Both the position numbers and the translations under genes were made by a program. This document shows, piece by piece, positions 45,234-55,895 of a stretch of 64,000 nt of DNA. Under the pieces are notes generated by a model. The model did no database searches. It had not been told where the DNA came from and saw only the letters and a list, made by a program, of their open reading frames with translations. Origin of the DNA: Artemia franciscana (Eukaryota; Arthropoda; Branchiopoda; Anostraca; Artemiidae). The first letter of the stretch is position 1. Every line of letters begins with the position of its first letter. The stretch covers positions 8,628,963-8,692,962 of the forward strand of contig NC_088868.1 in NCBI RefSeq assembly GCF_032884065.1. Reading direction: 5' to 3'.

Positions 45234-45750
45234 GTAAATCACTACATATCGAAATATTCATTCTTGAACAATAAATTTAAAGGACACAGATTTTTGTAAA
45301 TATAAATTTTTATTAATAAAAAATATGATAAATTATGAAATTACTGAAAAACCAATTAAAAATAAACAAACAGATAAACAAAACGTGAAAAAACCTGATA
45401 TAAGATAAAAAAAGGGCAAAAAGAACCACAAATTATAGAAATGTGGGAACCCTAGCAAGACCTTTCACAGATGGAGGGTTGTTATTAGATGTAATTTAAC
45501 CCATTTTAAGAGACATTTTTGAGGAGAATCAGTAAAAAAGCATCGTTTCTATTGCTCTGTTAGACAAACCTGAATGAAAAAAGAGACATTTTTGCAGTCG
45601 ATTATTTCTGAGAGGTTTTGATGAAAAGGTCATTTTGTTTTAGCCAAGACTATGTATATTCATGCAAACATGACAATCTGTAGCTGGCCAACGCTGGCAG
45701 CTAATTCCAGGGTTGTTGTTATTAAAGGTAAATTTTCATCATATTAATAG
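45234..45750. repeat. Flank shared with 63381-63805
   Basis: After the (ATT)n tail both LINE 3' ends continue with the same sequence (GCGTAAATCACTACATAT, AACGTGAAAAAACCTGATAT, GAAATGTGGGAACCC) for about 500 bp. The second copy lacks about 90 bp present here (near 45600-45700). Either the element extends beyond the ATT tract or the LINE and its flank were duplicated together. Confidence 0.88.
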
Positions 45751-48700
45751 ATTTTTCTGAAAAGTATCAATGAAAGTGCATCGCCTCTAGTGCTCTTTTC
45801 GAGTAATAATAACGTTTTGTTCTCACATTGCTTCAAATATGTAAATTGAAACACGTTAATTTGATAATAGGAATCAGAATAGTATTGTTGACTTTGTGGG
45901 GATATACTTTCAATGCTAAGACGAACACAAGTTGAATCCTGACGAGCTGCCACCAATTATCGTTTCCAACGATCACATATACGTGAAAGAAGAAATCTAG
46001 AGGACACAGGGTTTTTTGTACAATCAAGTTTTATTAATAAACAAATTTACAAACATTTTTAATGCATTTTATTCTCAGGGCGCTCAAATTTATGCTATAG
46101 AGATAGGAAAGGGTATTGTCAACTAGAAAGCCGTTCAATCGAGGATTATCACCATAAATGCTGAGGAATTCACTGTAAGCATATCTGCGACATCGAAAAA
46201 TAGAAGTAATTGATTCATGATTATCTGCAGGATGAGCCAGCATTGAAAATGAATTCAATGTGTCAACATCGAGGATACCTTAGTAATAGTTGGTTTTTCT
46301 CTATTCGATATTGACAGCGCTAACAACCGCGAAATGAAACCTAGAGTGCCTAATACTAAAGTAGAAATAACGAAGGGTTCCGGTTAACCCTAGAAAGGGA
46401 CGAGATGTTGGCACGATATATAATATCATTAAGCAAATTCAAGTCGGAAGAACAGTCATGCTTTGTAGCAAAAAGGAATATAATTCATATACAAGGATGA
46501 TAATACGGATGTAATCCATCAGTGAAATATATTGATGTTAACGATCTGAGTCAGACTATAAAAAAGGAGTAAGTTTGGTGTAGCGAGATTCTTAGTTAGT
46601 CTATAATTGATAGTGAGAGTGTCAAGATTAAAAATGAAGGGAAAAAATTGCACGGAATCTATTGACTGCAAAAATTGATAATTTCAAATAATCATTTTTA
46701 GAGTCGTCTCTCCAAAGGAAAATATTTTTTCCAAGAATACATAACAGTATAATGAGAAATGAGTTTCCATCATTGACTATCACATGAAACTTTTATGTCG
46801 TTGCCCGAATACATTTACTCAATTTAGTGATATATTAATTGAAACAAAACAAAATGATAAGGCGGATTTGCTTTTAGCCGCTAACAAGACGGCCATTTTG
46901 CAGGGCAACAACAAATAAGTTAAATAATTTTTGTGACGTCACTCCTCCTCCTCCTCCTAGCCTGTCATATTAAAAAAAAAATTAGTATGGGTGAAAAAAA
47001 CAAATCCATACATGTTTGTAATAGTTTAAAATAAACGTGTATGGACCCAAAGTTTAGCATTAACTTATTATCAAGTTACATGGAAATGGATACTTCACGT
47101 ATATTGACGGAAATTCAAAAGAAGACATGGTGCACGGTACACTGTACACTCTCTATTGAGAATCACAAAATGAACATCTTTCGAGTTGTTACATATAGTT
47201 TGGTTTTACAATGAAGGTACTTTGTAGAACAACCTAGATATTAAGAACTTGGATCTATATTTAATTCCTCATCCTTGAAGATCTTACAATAGAAAGTAAT
47301 CCCGAGTAAAGAAACTTTTAAAGCCTGCTAGTGTATGGACTGTGACACCTCATTGCCGTGCTCCTATAAAATCCAAATGAGCGTGTAATTTGGTAGGGAA
47401 TGTAGGTGGAACTCGGGAAGTGGTGGACACCACTGAGAATCCATCCGTTTTTTTTATCTTGACCAAAAATTAACTTTCCCCTTAGTTTCGAGCAAATAAT
47501 AGGTCAGAGTTGAAGATTTTGTTCCTGAAAATCACCATTCTTACGTTCTATTACTCTAGGGTAATTACCGTATAAACTTCAAATAACAGGTAAAACGGTC
47601 TAAACATATGGAAAAAACGTTTACGTGAGTCTTGGAGGCGCCTAGGGCCCAAGTTCTGTCTGGGCATACATACATACAGAAAACTTGAATGTTATTTTCA
47701 AACAAATCGCAGGTATGCAAAATTTTCTGCTAAAAAGAAGGCAGTGAGATGGGTAGGGTTTTTCAAGAGAAACCACCTATTTTTCTTACTGGATTCTTGC
47801 TGTTTGAAAGCACTACATTCTTAATTCCATCGAGGTGCAACATGTCAATTGCTAGAAAGCAATTGAAAGGGTAAGGATGCTTGTTGATGATAAATCCACT
47901 TCACACATTCACAACACAGTACATACTTATACAGAAATATTAACTTATCTTCTTCATTGAAAGGCTTTGGGACTTACCGAGATCGGGCTAATAGCGTGCA
48001 ACACGCTTAACTTTGAGCAGAAAGTCAGTGGTAGATGGACGGTACAACATTTAAGATGCTCCACTTCGGTTATCCAATCCTGCCATTTGAAAATATGACT
48101 TACCTACCTCTTTTACTAAAAGGTAGGTGGTGAGGAACGGTATCACATTGCCAAAAATGATACCGTTCCTCACTTATTAAGAAGTGGACCAGTAATGTCA
48201 CAAGTAACAGAGCACACATGCCCTGTTACCTTTAAGTTAGTTTTAGTAGGAACTAGGGGTTAGCATATTTCGAGAAGTCATATTCCACTTTTTCTTCGGT
48301 GCGTACCACAACAAAGCCCTTGAAAATTTCAATGACTCAGAGGAGCCCCATTGCAAAAAACCGGGTGTAACGTACCCTTATTAGCTCTAAACACTGATCA
48401 GCAGTAAAAAATTTTCTTAGTTCAAAAGTTATCTTGCCGTGGACCAAGCTCTGAACATATCAACTAATAAATTAGCTTAGGAAAACTACTTCTTTAGCAA
48501 GGAAAAAATACTTCAGTTTAGTAAGCATTAGGAAGGACTATTAACTGGCTAAAGTTGGATAGTAGTATGAATCTGGAATTCGATTCTTTTGATGAGAATA
48601 TGCGAAATCAGACAAAGGAGAAGTGTGGTAATATGGGAATTGGCCCCAATATATTCAGAACTACTCAAGTTACTATGCGTTATGATCGTTCTGATGATTA

Positions 48701-49050
48701 TAAAACTTTTCTAAATATTGACAAGCAAAGTTGGATACATATCGCCCCACAGAGAAATATCTAAGGATTGTCAGAGGCCCATTTGACAAATTATACACCA
48801 AGTTCACCTTTATTCTCAATTGATACCACTCAAAAATATACAATAGAATGCGTTCAGTCTGTAATGGGTGGGTTTTTTCCTGCGGGCTTTTCCCTATTAA
48901 ATTCCAAACTACTAGTTCTCTCCATGTTGCAGATATTGCAACATAAAAAATTAAATAGTTGATCCTTGCCTAGTATAACTTACTGAAGCATGCATAGTTT
49001 ATCCTGCAAAACTAAATTTTAAAGTGCTTCACACTACATAATTCCACCAT
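45751..49050. other. Gene-free region
   Basis: No frame with a recognisable domain. The stretch near 45990-46060 (GGACACAGG..TTTTATTAATAAAC) is a weak repeat of 45275-45330. A perfect 16-bp hairpin lies at 48130-48173. Short frames such as 48555-48764 have no supporting features. Confidence 0.5.
48130..48173. repeat. Perfect 16-bp stem hairpin
   Basis: GTGAGGAACGGTATCA (48130-48145) and its exact reverse complement (48158-48173) are separated by a 12-base loop CATTGCCAAAAA. No mismatch. It stands alone in a gene-free region; origin unknown. Confidence 0.95.
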
Positions 49051-49051
49051 C

Positions 49052-50795
49052 AAACAGTTCGTGGTAACGAACTGTGGTAAGAAGTGACCCGGCTCAATAG
49101 TAGACGAAACTCTAAAAAACGGAATTTGGATGCTAAGAGATACATCAAAAGAATTGAATTTTCATGCTGATTTTAAATATATAAGTTTCATCAAATTTAG
49201 TCCTTGTCATGAAAAGTTAAGAGCCTGAGAAAATTTGCCTTATTTTCGAAAATAGGGGAAAAACCCCCCTAAAAGTCATAGAATCTTAACAAAAATCACA
49301 AAATCGCATTCAGCGTGTAAAAGAACCCTAAACAGAAAATTTAAAGCTCCTATCTACAAAAATGTGGAATTTCGTGCTTTTTGCCAGAAGACAGATCACG
49401 GGTGTGTTTTATTTGTTCTTTTTTTTTTTTTTTTTCTCAGGGGTCACCGTATCGACCAAGTGGTCCTAGGATGTCGCAAAAGGGCTCATTATAACGGAAA
49501 TCAAAAGTTTTAGTGTCCTTTTTAAGTTACCAAAAAATTGGAGGGCACCTAGGACCCCTCCCATGCTCATTTTTTTCCCACAGTCAACGGACCAAAATTT
49601 TGAGATGGCCATTTTGTTCTGCATAGTCGAAAACCATAATAACTATTTCTTTGGGGATGACTTACCCCCCACAGTCCCTGGGGGAGAGGCTGCAAGTTGA
49701 AAACTTTGACCAGTCCTTACATACAGTAATGGTTATTGGGAAGCGTACAGACGTTTTCAGGGGGATTTTTTTTGGTTTGGGGGTGGAGTTGAGGGGAGGG
49801 GGCTTTGTGGGAGGATCTTTTCTTGGAGTAATATTTCATGGGGGAAGAAAAATTCAATGAAAAGGGCGCGGGATTTTCTAGCACTACTATAAAAAAAAAT
49901 AATGAAAAAATAAACATGAAAAAGTTTTATTAATTAAAAGTAAGGAGTAGCATTAAAACTCAAAACGAACAGAGATTATTACGCATATGAGGGGTTCTAA
50001 AAATACTTTAGCATAAAGAGCGAAGTATTTAGAAGAAAATAAATACCTCGCTCTTTATGCTAAAGCATTTTTAGTAATTTAAATTATTTATTCTACGGCC
50101 TTTCTGATTCAGGGGTTATTCTTAAAGAATTGGGACAAAATTTAAGATTCAGTGTAAAGAGCGAGGTATTAACGAGGGGACAAACCCCCTCATATACATA
50201 ATGAAAATATAAGAATATAAAAGTTTGTTACGTAAGTTAATTTTAAGTTACGTTTAATTTTTACTAATATAAACGTTCGTTAAAAATTAAAAGTTCTAGT
50301 TGCCTTTTTAAGTAACCGAAAAATTGGAGCGCAAATAGGCCTCCTTCCCCACCCCTTACTTCTCAAAATCGTCTGATCAAAACTTAAGAGAAAGCCATTT
50401 AGCCAAAAAAAGAATTAATATCCAAATTTCATTTTAATAATTTATGTGCGGAGAGCCAAAATCAAACAAGCATTAATTCAAAAAAGTTCAAATTAAATAA
50501 AAAAACTAGTTTTTTTTAACTGAAAGCAAGGAGCGATGTTAAAACTTAAAACGAACAGAAATTACTCCGTATATGAAATGGGTTGTCCCCTCCGCAATCC
50601 CTCGCTCTTTATACTAAAGTTTGACTCTTTGCCACAATTTTACTTTTTAAAACAATTAAAAACTTTAGCGTAAAGAGCGAGGGATTGCAGAAAGGACAAC
50701 CAATTTCATACACGGATTAATTTCTGTTCATTTTAAGTTTTAACATCACTCCTTACTTTCATTAAAAAAAAACTAGTTGTTTTTATTTAATCTAC
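49052..50795 (+). repeat. PAL repeat copy E, full length
   Basis: It begins AAACAGTTCGTGGTAACG (49052) and GACCCGGCTCAATAGTAG. It runs through the CACAGTCCCTGGGGGAGAGG block, small inverted pair (49995-50070) and final long hairpin (50499-50795) to TTTTTATTTAAT. It is an uninterrupted copy of 31406-34440 and so provides the empty site for the Helitron there. No coding capacity. Confidence 0.9.
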
Positions 50796-51107
50796 TAATA
50801 CGACACTACTACTGCTACTATTGCGCCTACTAATACCCCTAGTGCTAATTTAACATCAAAGCTAGAGGTTTGAAGGTAGAAATTCTTAGAGAATATAGAG
50901 GGGAAATTTCACTTACCCATGTATGATTATACCTGATTTTGGGAATTATATTTTTAGAAATTCCAAGCAATTATCCACATACATTATAGAAAAAAAAAGG
51001 ATTTTTATCTTTAGGAAATTATAAACTAAACCGATAACATACAATTTGTTCGGTTGATTCACATTCACACCCATGATCTCGCTTTTCCTTCCAATCTGAA
51101 TTCACCT

Positions 51108-51362
51108 TCACCAAAACTCAAGCTTATGTGATTTGCAATCCAGTCTTAGCATAGTATATCCAGAAATATTGACCTCAATAGGAATGACGCTAGAGTTTAA
51201 GTGGGTCTCGGATACACAAACGACGGAAGAAGAGATGGTTAAACTAATCAAAGGTAGTGATGACCCCGGAAGGGATGGAAGTCGGCTCTTTATGAAACCT
51301 TCTACCCTTAACCCCTGTATAAGGAGATGCCAACCTCTGAAGGGTTTGCTGGAGCAACCCAC
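51108..51362 (-). pseudogene. LINE endonuclease N-terminal fragment, second copy
   Basis: Same text as at 34742-35040 (FRGWHLLIQGLR, VVCVSETHLNSS, VNISGYTMLRLD) with two or three substitutions. The frame upstream towards the BIR/RING stop is broken by a stop near 51380. It lies about 110 bp downstream of the gene's stop codon, same strand. Confidence 0.6.
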
Positions 51363-51469
51363 TACATACCCAAAAAGCGTCCAGTCTCAACACTGGGAAA
51401 CTAAATCCAAATCAAGCATCCCCGATTGTACCATGTTTATAATTTAACCAGTTGCACCCAAATTTTGAT

Positions 51470-52462
51470 TTAGGGAAGAAATACTTTCGCCGTGTAACTA
51501 ATAACCTGACGACAGAGCGGGCAGTTTGCTAAAACTGAAGTACAGATGGAACAAGACACAAGATGGCCACATGGCAAATATATGACTTCGACTCGCTTGT
51601 CCAGACATACTCTACACTTATATCGTTCTTCAATTACTTCCTCAGACATGTCTACGTTCATTCTTTTTGGCTTATTTGGTATTTCTGTCTTCAGTTTTTT
51701 CTCTAGCCTTCTTCGACTTTCAGTGTTTTCGGTCTCTGCTTTCCTTTTAAAAGAATCTTTGACTTCCTTTTTAAATGTATTTCCCTTTGAATGAGTTAAA
51801 AACACACAGTCACTAAACCACCGTGCATGTTCAACCCAAGGGTCATCTGTTACCTCCCAGTGGTCCAGATTATTATCACAATAAAAACATTTCACTTTAT
51901 CTGATACTCCCAAATAGAAAAATCCAGCTTCGGCAAGTTTGCTGGGATCCATCCGGTCACTGTAATTCCAATTAGCAAAAGTTTTTAACCTAGCTTCAAA
52001 AGTACTTTTACCAGGATGCTTGGGGCCACAATGGGCATAAATTTTAAAGTTGGCAAGGTCATTTTTAATGACTTGTTGCTGTATTATGGATTGAATATGT
52101 AGGAAAGAGCCACCCTGATGTATGAAAAGACCCATCGATATATCAGCGAATGCAGGAGGTAAACTTAAAGGTTCAAATCCCTGCACAAAGCAGCATCTTT
52201 CAAAATGTCTTCTATGTTCTTCCATAGGTACATCTCCTTCCTCAAAATGATATATCACTCCCCCACAAAAAGCACATTGTACTTGATCACCAAGGCCAGT
52301 ATAAAAGAATCCAGCTTCAGCTAATTCTCTGATGTCAATAAAATTAGCCTTCCAACTACTAGTAAACGTCTGTAGTCTAACATCCTCTCGTCTAAGGACT
52401 TGACACTCTTGTGGACATAAGAAACGCCTTTTCTTAGGAGTAAAATAATTTGTGATAGACAT
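51470..52462 (-). CDS. Inhibitor-of-apoptosis-like protein, two BIR domains plus RING
   Basis: Intact 330-codon frame without introns. BIR1 (residues about 25-95) has REDVRLQTF, LAEAGFFYTG, CAFCGG and HRRHFERC, the C-x2-C-x16-H-x6-C zinc set. BIR2 (about 155-225) has EARLKTFANW, LAEAGFFYLG, CFYCDN and HARWFSDC. A Lys/Arg-rich linker follows, then a C3HC4 RING at the C-terminus (CRVCLDKR, CGHLVSC, CPLCRQ; about 283-318) that would give ubiquitin-ligase activity. Such proteins bind caspases or their activators and block cell death in the cytosol. The layout matches insect and baculovirus IAPs (usually 270-500 residues). The start at Met 52462 fits the deleted copy's MSNIKKYF; a T-run just upstream breaks an earlier frame. 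Lack of introns may mean a retrocopy or captured gene. Whether it is expressed cannot be seen. Confidence 0.9.
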   Translation of the reverse strand: MSITNYFTPKKRRFLCPQECQVLRREDVRLQTFTSSWKANFIDIRELAEAGFFYTGLGDQVQCAFCGGVIYHFEEGDVPMEEHRRHFERCCFVQGFEPLSLPPAFADISMGLFIHQGGSFLHIQSIIQQQVIKNDLANFKIYAHCGPKHPGKSTFEARLKTFANWNYSDRMDPSKLAEAGFFYLGVSDKVKCFYCDNNLDHWEVTDDPWVEHARWFSDCVFLTHSKGNTFKKEVKDSFKRKAETENTESRRRLEKKLKTEIPNKPKRMNVDMSEEVIEERYKCRVCLDKRVEVIYLPCGHLVSCSICTSVLANCPLCRQVISYTAKVFLP

Positions 52463-52635
52463 CTTATTCGTAACAATGTTTTTTTTTTTACAATAGCCGC
52501 CATCAATTGATCCACTTCTTTTATATAAATGATGACGTAAGGATTATTATCCGGCCATGACGTTTTCATAAGAAATGATGTTACTTTATATACACTTCAT
52601 AACTGTAATAACGTCCCTCTGAAAGCTTTGGTATT

Positions 52636-52984
52636 ATTTAGAAAATAAGAATTTCGATTGAAGATGTCAAAATATACCTAAGATTTATGTCAAAGGCTAT
52701 CTAATGAGCCTTTTTCAGAGAACATAAAATTCAAAAAGAGATTTTTTCTAAAAGAAACTCTTTTAAACAGTGAAATTTCTTAGTATTAGAGAATAATTTA
52801 TTAGATAGAGAATATACCAATTTAGATTCGTTAGCTTTTTTTAAAGAAATAAAACGTCATTTGCAAAATTCTCCATCTTTTTATTCTTTTAATCTTGATC
52901 CCCTCCATTTCTCTATATTCTGTTGCATTCTTTATTTTTCTCTTGTTAAGAGCACCCGTAGCCTCATCTCTAGTCAGCATGATG
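52636..52984. other. No gene recognised
   Basis: AT-rich spacer between the duplicated block and a LINE; no feature seen. Confidence 0.4.
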
Positions 52985-53361
52985 AAGATTCAACAAATTG
53001 ATTAAAAAAATATGCGATAATGCATATTCAGCCTCCAATGTGAAAGGCGCAAATTGTACTGGAAAGCATAGAGGCAACAGCTTCTCCTGTGCCGTGTTGA
53101 AGAGCCATATGCCTGCCTCTGCTTGGAGCGCTTAAGTTTGAGGCTGACCCCCCCCCCTTTCTGCAGGTATGGACCTTTGTACCAAACCTGATTGTGCAAA
53201 ACTTTATTTTCAGAACCTAAATGGAGCAAGAGATTAGTTGATGATTTATAGCCGAAATATTCAAGTAATTCAAAATGGTGTGTGCAGTAGAGCACCAGTT
53301 AAGTGCAGTTAGTAGTAATCAGTAGGAAGTTTCTTGTGAGCACGAGTTCTTCATCTGTCCT

Positions 53362-53877
53362 GTGAAAATGAGAGGAGGTCGATCCCCTGGCGGCATTATA
53401 ATTAGAGTAAATAAGTACCTTAGGTGTGTTTTACTTGAAGCCGATCATACTTTTATTGCGATTGATCTAGGCCATACCATTATTCTTGCAGTTTATATGC
53501 CTACTAATTATAGAAACGAAGAATCAAACGAAGGTCTTGCTAAAGTATGTATAAGTTTCTCAAAAATTCCTCATAAACTACGAGCATCTGGTAAAGCCAT
53601 CTTGTTTTGTGGCCATTATAACACTGACACTACTAATCCTTGTGTACCGTGTTCTAGATCTTGTTACAATCACCTCCGAAAGATCTAACTGTGGTAACGA
53701 ATATCAAAAATTATTTTATGATGGTAATTCAGGTAGCGTGGCAAATTTGGACTTTATAATTTCAGATCTTGAATCGTTAAAAAAAAAGTCTCTTGTTAAA
53801 GTAACAGATGAAATTTTGATTAGTGATCATTCTCACCTTGAAGTGTCAGTTGTCTTAAATGTTTTTGTCAAATGAGT
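53362..53877 (+). pseudogene. LINE ORF2 apurinic-like endonuclease, frameshifted
   Basis: The first frame (53362-53688) has GGRSPGGIIIRV, TIILAVYMPTNYRN and ILFCGHYNTDTTNP, where the usual GDFN has become GHYN. The second frame (53609-53875) has SVANLDFIISD and ILISDHSHLEVSVVLN, the terminal SNLDYII .. SDH block of exonuclease/endonuclease/phosphatase-type LINE endonucleases. The Asp/His of SDH is kept and the GDFN Asp is lost. Frames overlap near 53640-53690. The N-terminal third seems absent or decayed before 53362. Confidence 0.85.
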
Positions 53878-53984
53878 TGCAGTCCAAAATGGTTTCAGGA
53901 ACAGCTTTGTGATAGGATAGACGTAAGCTTATATCAGTGCATATTAAACGATATTCTCAGTAGAATTGGAATTCCTTTTCACCT

Positions 53985-54420
53985 TCTGTCACTGTCTCAA
54001 AAATTTCACTAGTTGGAATAAGATATGTATTATTCTTAAATATTTCATGCTATTAAAGTCGCGGCTTCCGTTGCGGTTCCTGGTTGGGTGGACCAAACCA
54101 GGGTTGGGTGAACCAAAACAGAAACATCGGCTATGGTATAATATTTGGGATCAATGTGACCGACCGAGAAATGGCCACCTCTTCCAGATATAGCTAAATC
54201 AGCATAAAAAAATATATATATAAAGGTAGTGGCAACTTGGAAGAAACAACAAGTACAAGATATATCGACCAAGATTAGGAATAATCCAATGCTACTTTAT
54301 AATGAGGTTAATAAATTAATACAGTCATCGGATGATTTATCAGACCAAATCCCACTAGAACAATGGTATGTACAACTTACTTCAGTGTTTTCGTCCAGCC
54401 CACCATCAACTGAATTGAGT
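53985..54420 (+). pseudogene. LINE ORF2 linker before the RT
   Basis: KHRLWYNIWDQCDRPRNGHLF and, after a frame change near 54200, VVATWKKQQVQDISTKIRNN, VNKLIQSSDDLSDQIPLEQW. The first part parallels AKLWRRIWVAFGRLPSGKGF at 59412-59475, confirming the same family in a second copy. The RT that should follow is missing here because the Helitron remnant begins at 54421. Confidence 0.75.
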
Positions 54421-54959
54421 GTTGGGAAAAACAATCCGTATTCAGATCCATACCTCATTATTCTAATGATTGCCCTTGAGCTTTGTTGATGGTGATTGCT
54501 AATCGAACATTCCCTGTGTCCCCGTCGTCATTTATATATCCCTCTGTGCCTCCTGGCGTCCCCGTTGTAGCTGTGTCCCTGTGTCCCGGTCGTCATTTAT
54601 ATTCCCTGTGTCCCACTCGTCATTTGTGTCCCGGTGTCCAAGTCTATAATTTCTCTTTGAGTGTCCCGGTCGTCATTTATATTCCCTGTGTCCCAGTGTC
54701 CCGGTCGTCATTTGTGTCCCGGTGTCCCGGTCTGTAATTTCTCTTTGAGTGTCCCGGTCTGTAATTTCTCTTTGAGTGTCCCGGTCTTCATTTATATTCC
54801 CTGTGTCCCGGTCGCAATTTGTGTCCCGGTGTCCCGGTCTGTAGTGTCATCTTATAATGACGTCATATACAAAGCCATATATACTTATAATGACGCCATA
54901 TGCAAACCCACAAACAAACAAACATGCATACATGCAACTTATTTTTATATGTATATAGA
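54421..54959 (-). mobile_element. Helitron remnant with 5' end
   Basis: The minus-strand 5' end is at about 54959 (TATATACATATAAAAATAAG). A leader and minisatellite (54510-54850) follow, then a small helicase scrap (54421-54500). No 3' terminus. It replaces LINE 3 sequence. Confidence 0.75.
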
Positions 54960-55089
54960 TATAGTTTCTTTTTTAGTTTTTCTTTTTTTGTTTTGCAGCT
55001 TTTTTAGTTTGTTTAGCTTTTTTCGTTTTAGTTTTTTACCTTTTCTATTTTTTTACTTTTTATAAGTTTTTTTCATTTTTAGGTTTTTT
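54960..55089. repeat. T-rich Helitron filler
   Basis: TTTTTAGTTTTTTC-type low-complexity sequence, as at 5400-5930, bridging two Helitron remnants. Confidence 0.7.
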
Positions 55090-55765
55090 GCTTATTTGGA
55101 TTTTTTCGCGGCATATTAGTTACGCGCCAGTGTAGTTGTGTCCCTGTGTTCCACCTGTGAATATAGATAGATATATATATGTTTTTAACTACGTAAAACT
55201 TGCGAATATACAACAATCTTCACTGTCCCATTGTCTGTGCATATAAATAGATTGTCAGGTTTACCGACTCTTGAACATGCAACATATAATTGTCCATTGG
55301 AAAAACAATCCGTATTCAGATCTATACCTCATTATTCTAATGATTGCCCTTGAGCTTTGTTGATGGTCATTGCTAATCGAACATTCCCTGTGTCCAAGTC
55401 GTCATTTATGTATCCCCCCTGTGCCCCCTGGCGTCCCCGTTGTAGTTGTTTCCCTGTGTCCCGGTCGTCATTTATATTCCCTGTGTCCCAGTCGTTATTT
55501 GTGTCACGGTGTCCCAGTGTGTAATTTCTCTTTGAGTGTCCTAGGCGTCATTTATATTCCCTGTGTCCCAGTGTCCCGTTCGTCATTTGTGTCCCGGTGT
55601 CCCGGTCTGTAATTTCGTCAGTTGACAAAACATGACGTCAGTTGACAAACAACTTCATGACGGAACAATGCTCAATCTTTATAATAACGTCAGTCGACAA
55701 ACATGACGTCAGTCAACACACAAACAAACACACAAAAAATATATAAATATTTTTATTTATATAGA
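55090..55765 (-). mobile_element. Helitron remnant, second of a pair
   Basis: On the minus strand it runs from about 55765 (TC, TATATAAATAAAAATATTT, a diverged terminus) through a leader with TGACGTCA octamers (55632, 55705), minisatellite (55385-55615), helicase C-terminal scrap (55180-55370) and part of the 3' segment (GGCGCGTAAC, 55100). The terminal hairpin is missing. Confidence 0.75.
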
Positions 55766-55895
55766 TTATATTTATTATTATATGTATTATTATATTATGT
55801 ATTATTATATTATATGTATTATACGTATTATGTATGCACCTTATGTGGGGTGCTATAAATAACTAGAGCCTCTTACGCTATTATATCAAATTACA
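55766..55895. other. AT-rich spacer
   Basis: TATTATATGTATTAT-type low-complexity sequence followed by unique bases; no gene. Confidence 0.5.

Larger units (their letters stand above)
50796..52635. repeat. Segmental duplicate 2 carrying the intact BIR/RING gene
   Basis: Counterpart of 34441-36074 with collinear order: ACTAATACGACACTACTACTG, LINE endonuclease fragment, BIR/RING gene, then AACTGTAATAACGTCCCTCTG. Homology ends at about 52635. Confidence 0.92.
52985..54420 (+). mobile_element. LINE 3, same family as LINE 1, 3' part replaced by Helitron
   Basis: It contains the ORF1 C-terminal knuckle text (52990-53135, parallel to 37640-37760), a spacer, the endonuclease (53362-53877) and the endonuclease-RT linker (53985-54420). 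At 54421 it is cut off by a Helitron remnant. Several stops and frame shifts are present. Confidence 0.82.

Noticed and set aside
51470-52462. Integrated virus as the source of the BIR/RING gene
   Set aside because: BIR-BIR-RING layout also fits viral IAPs, but no other virus-type gene is in the window, so viral origin is unsupported.
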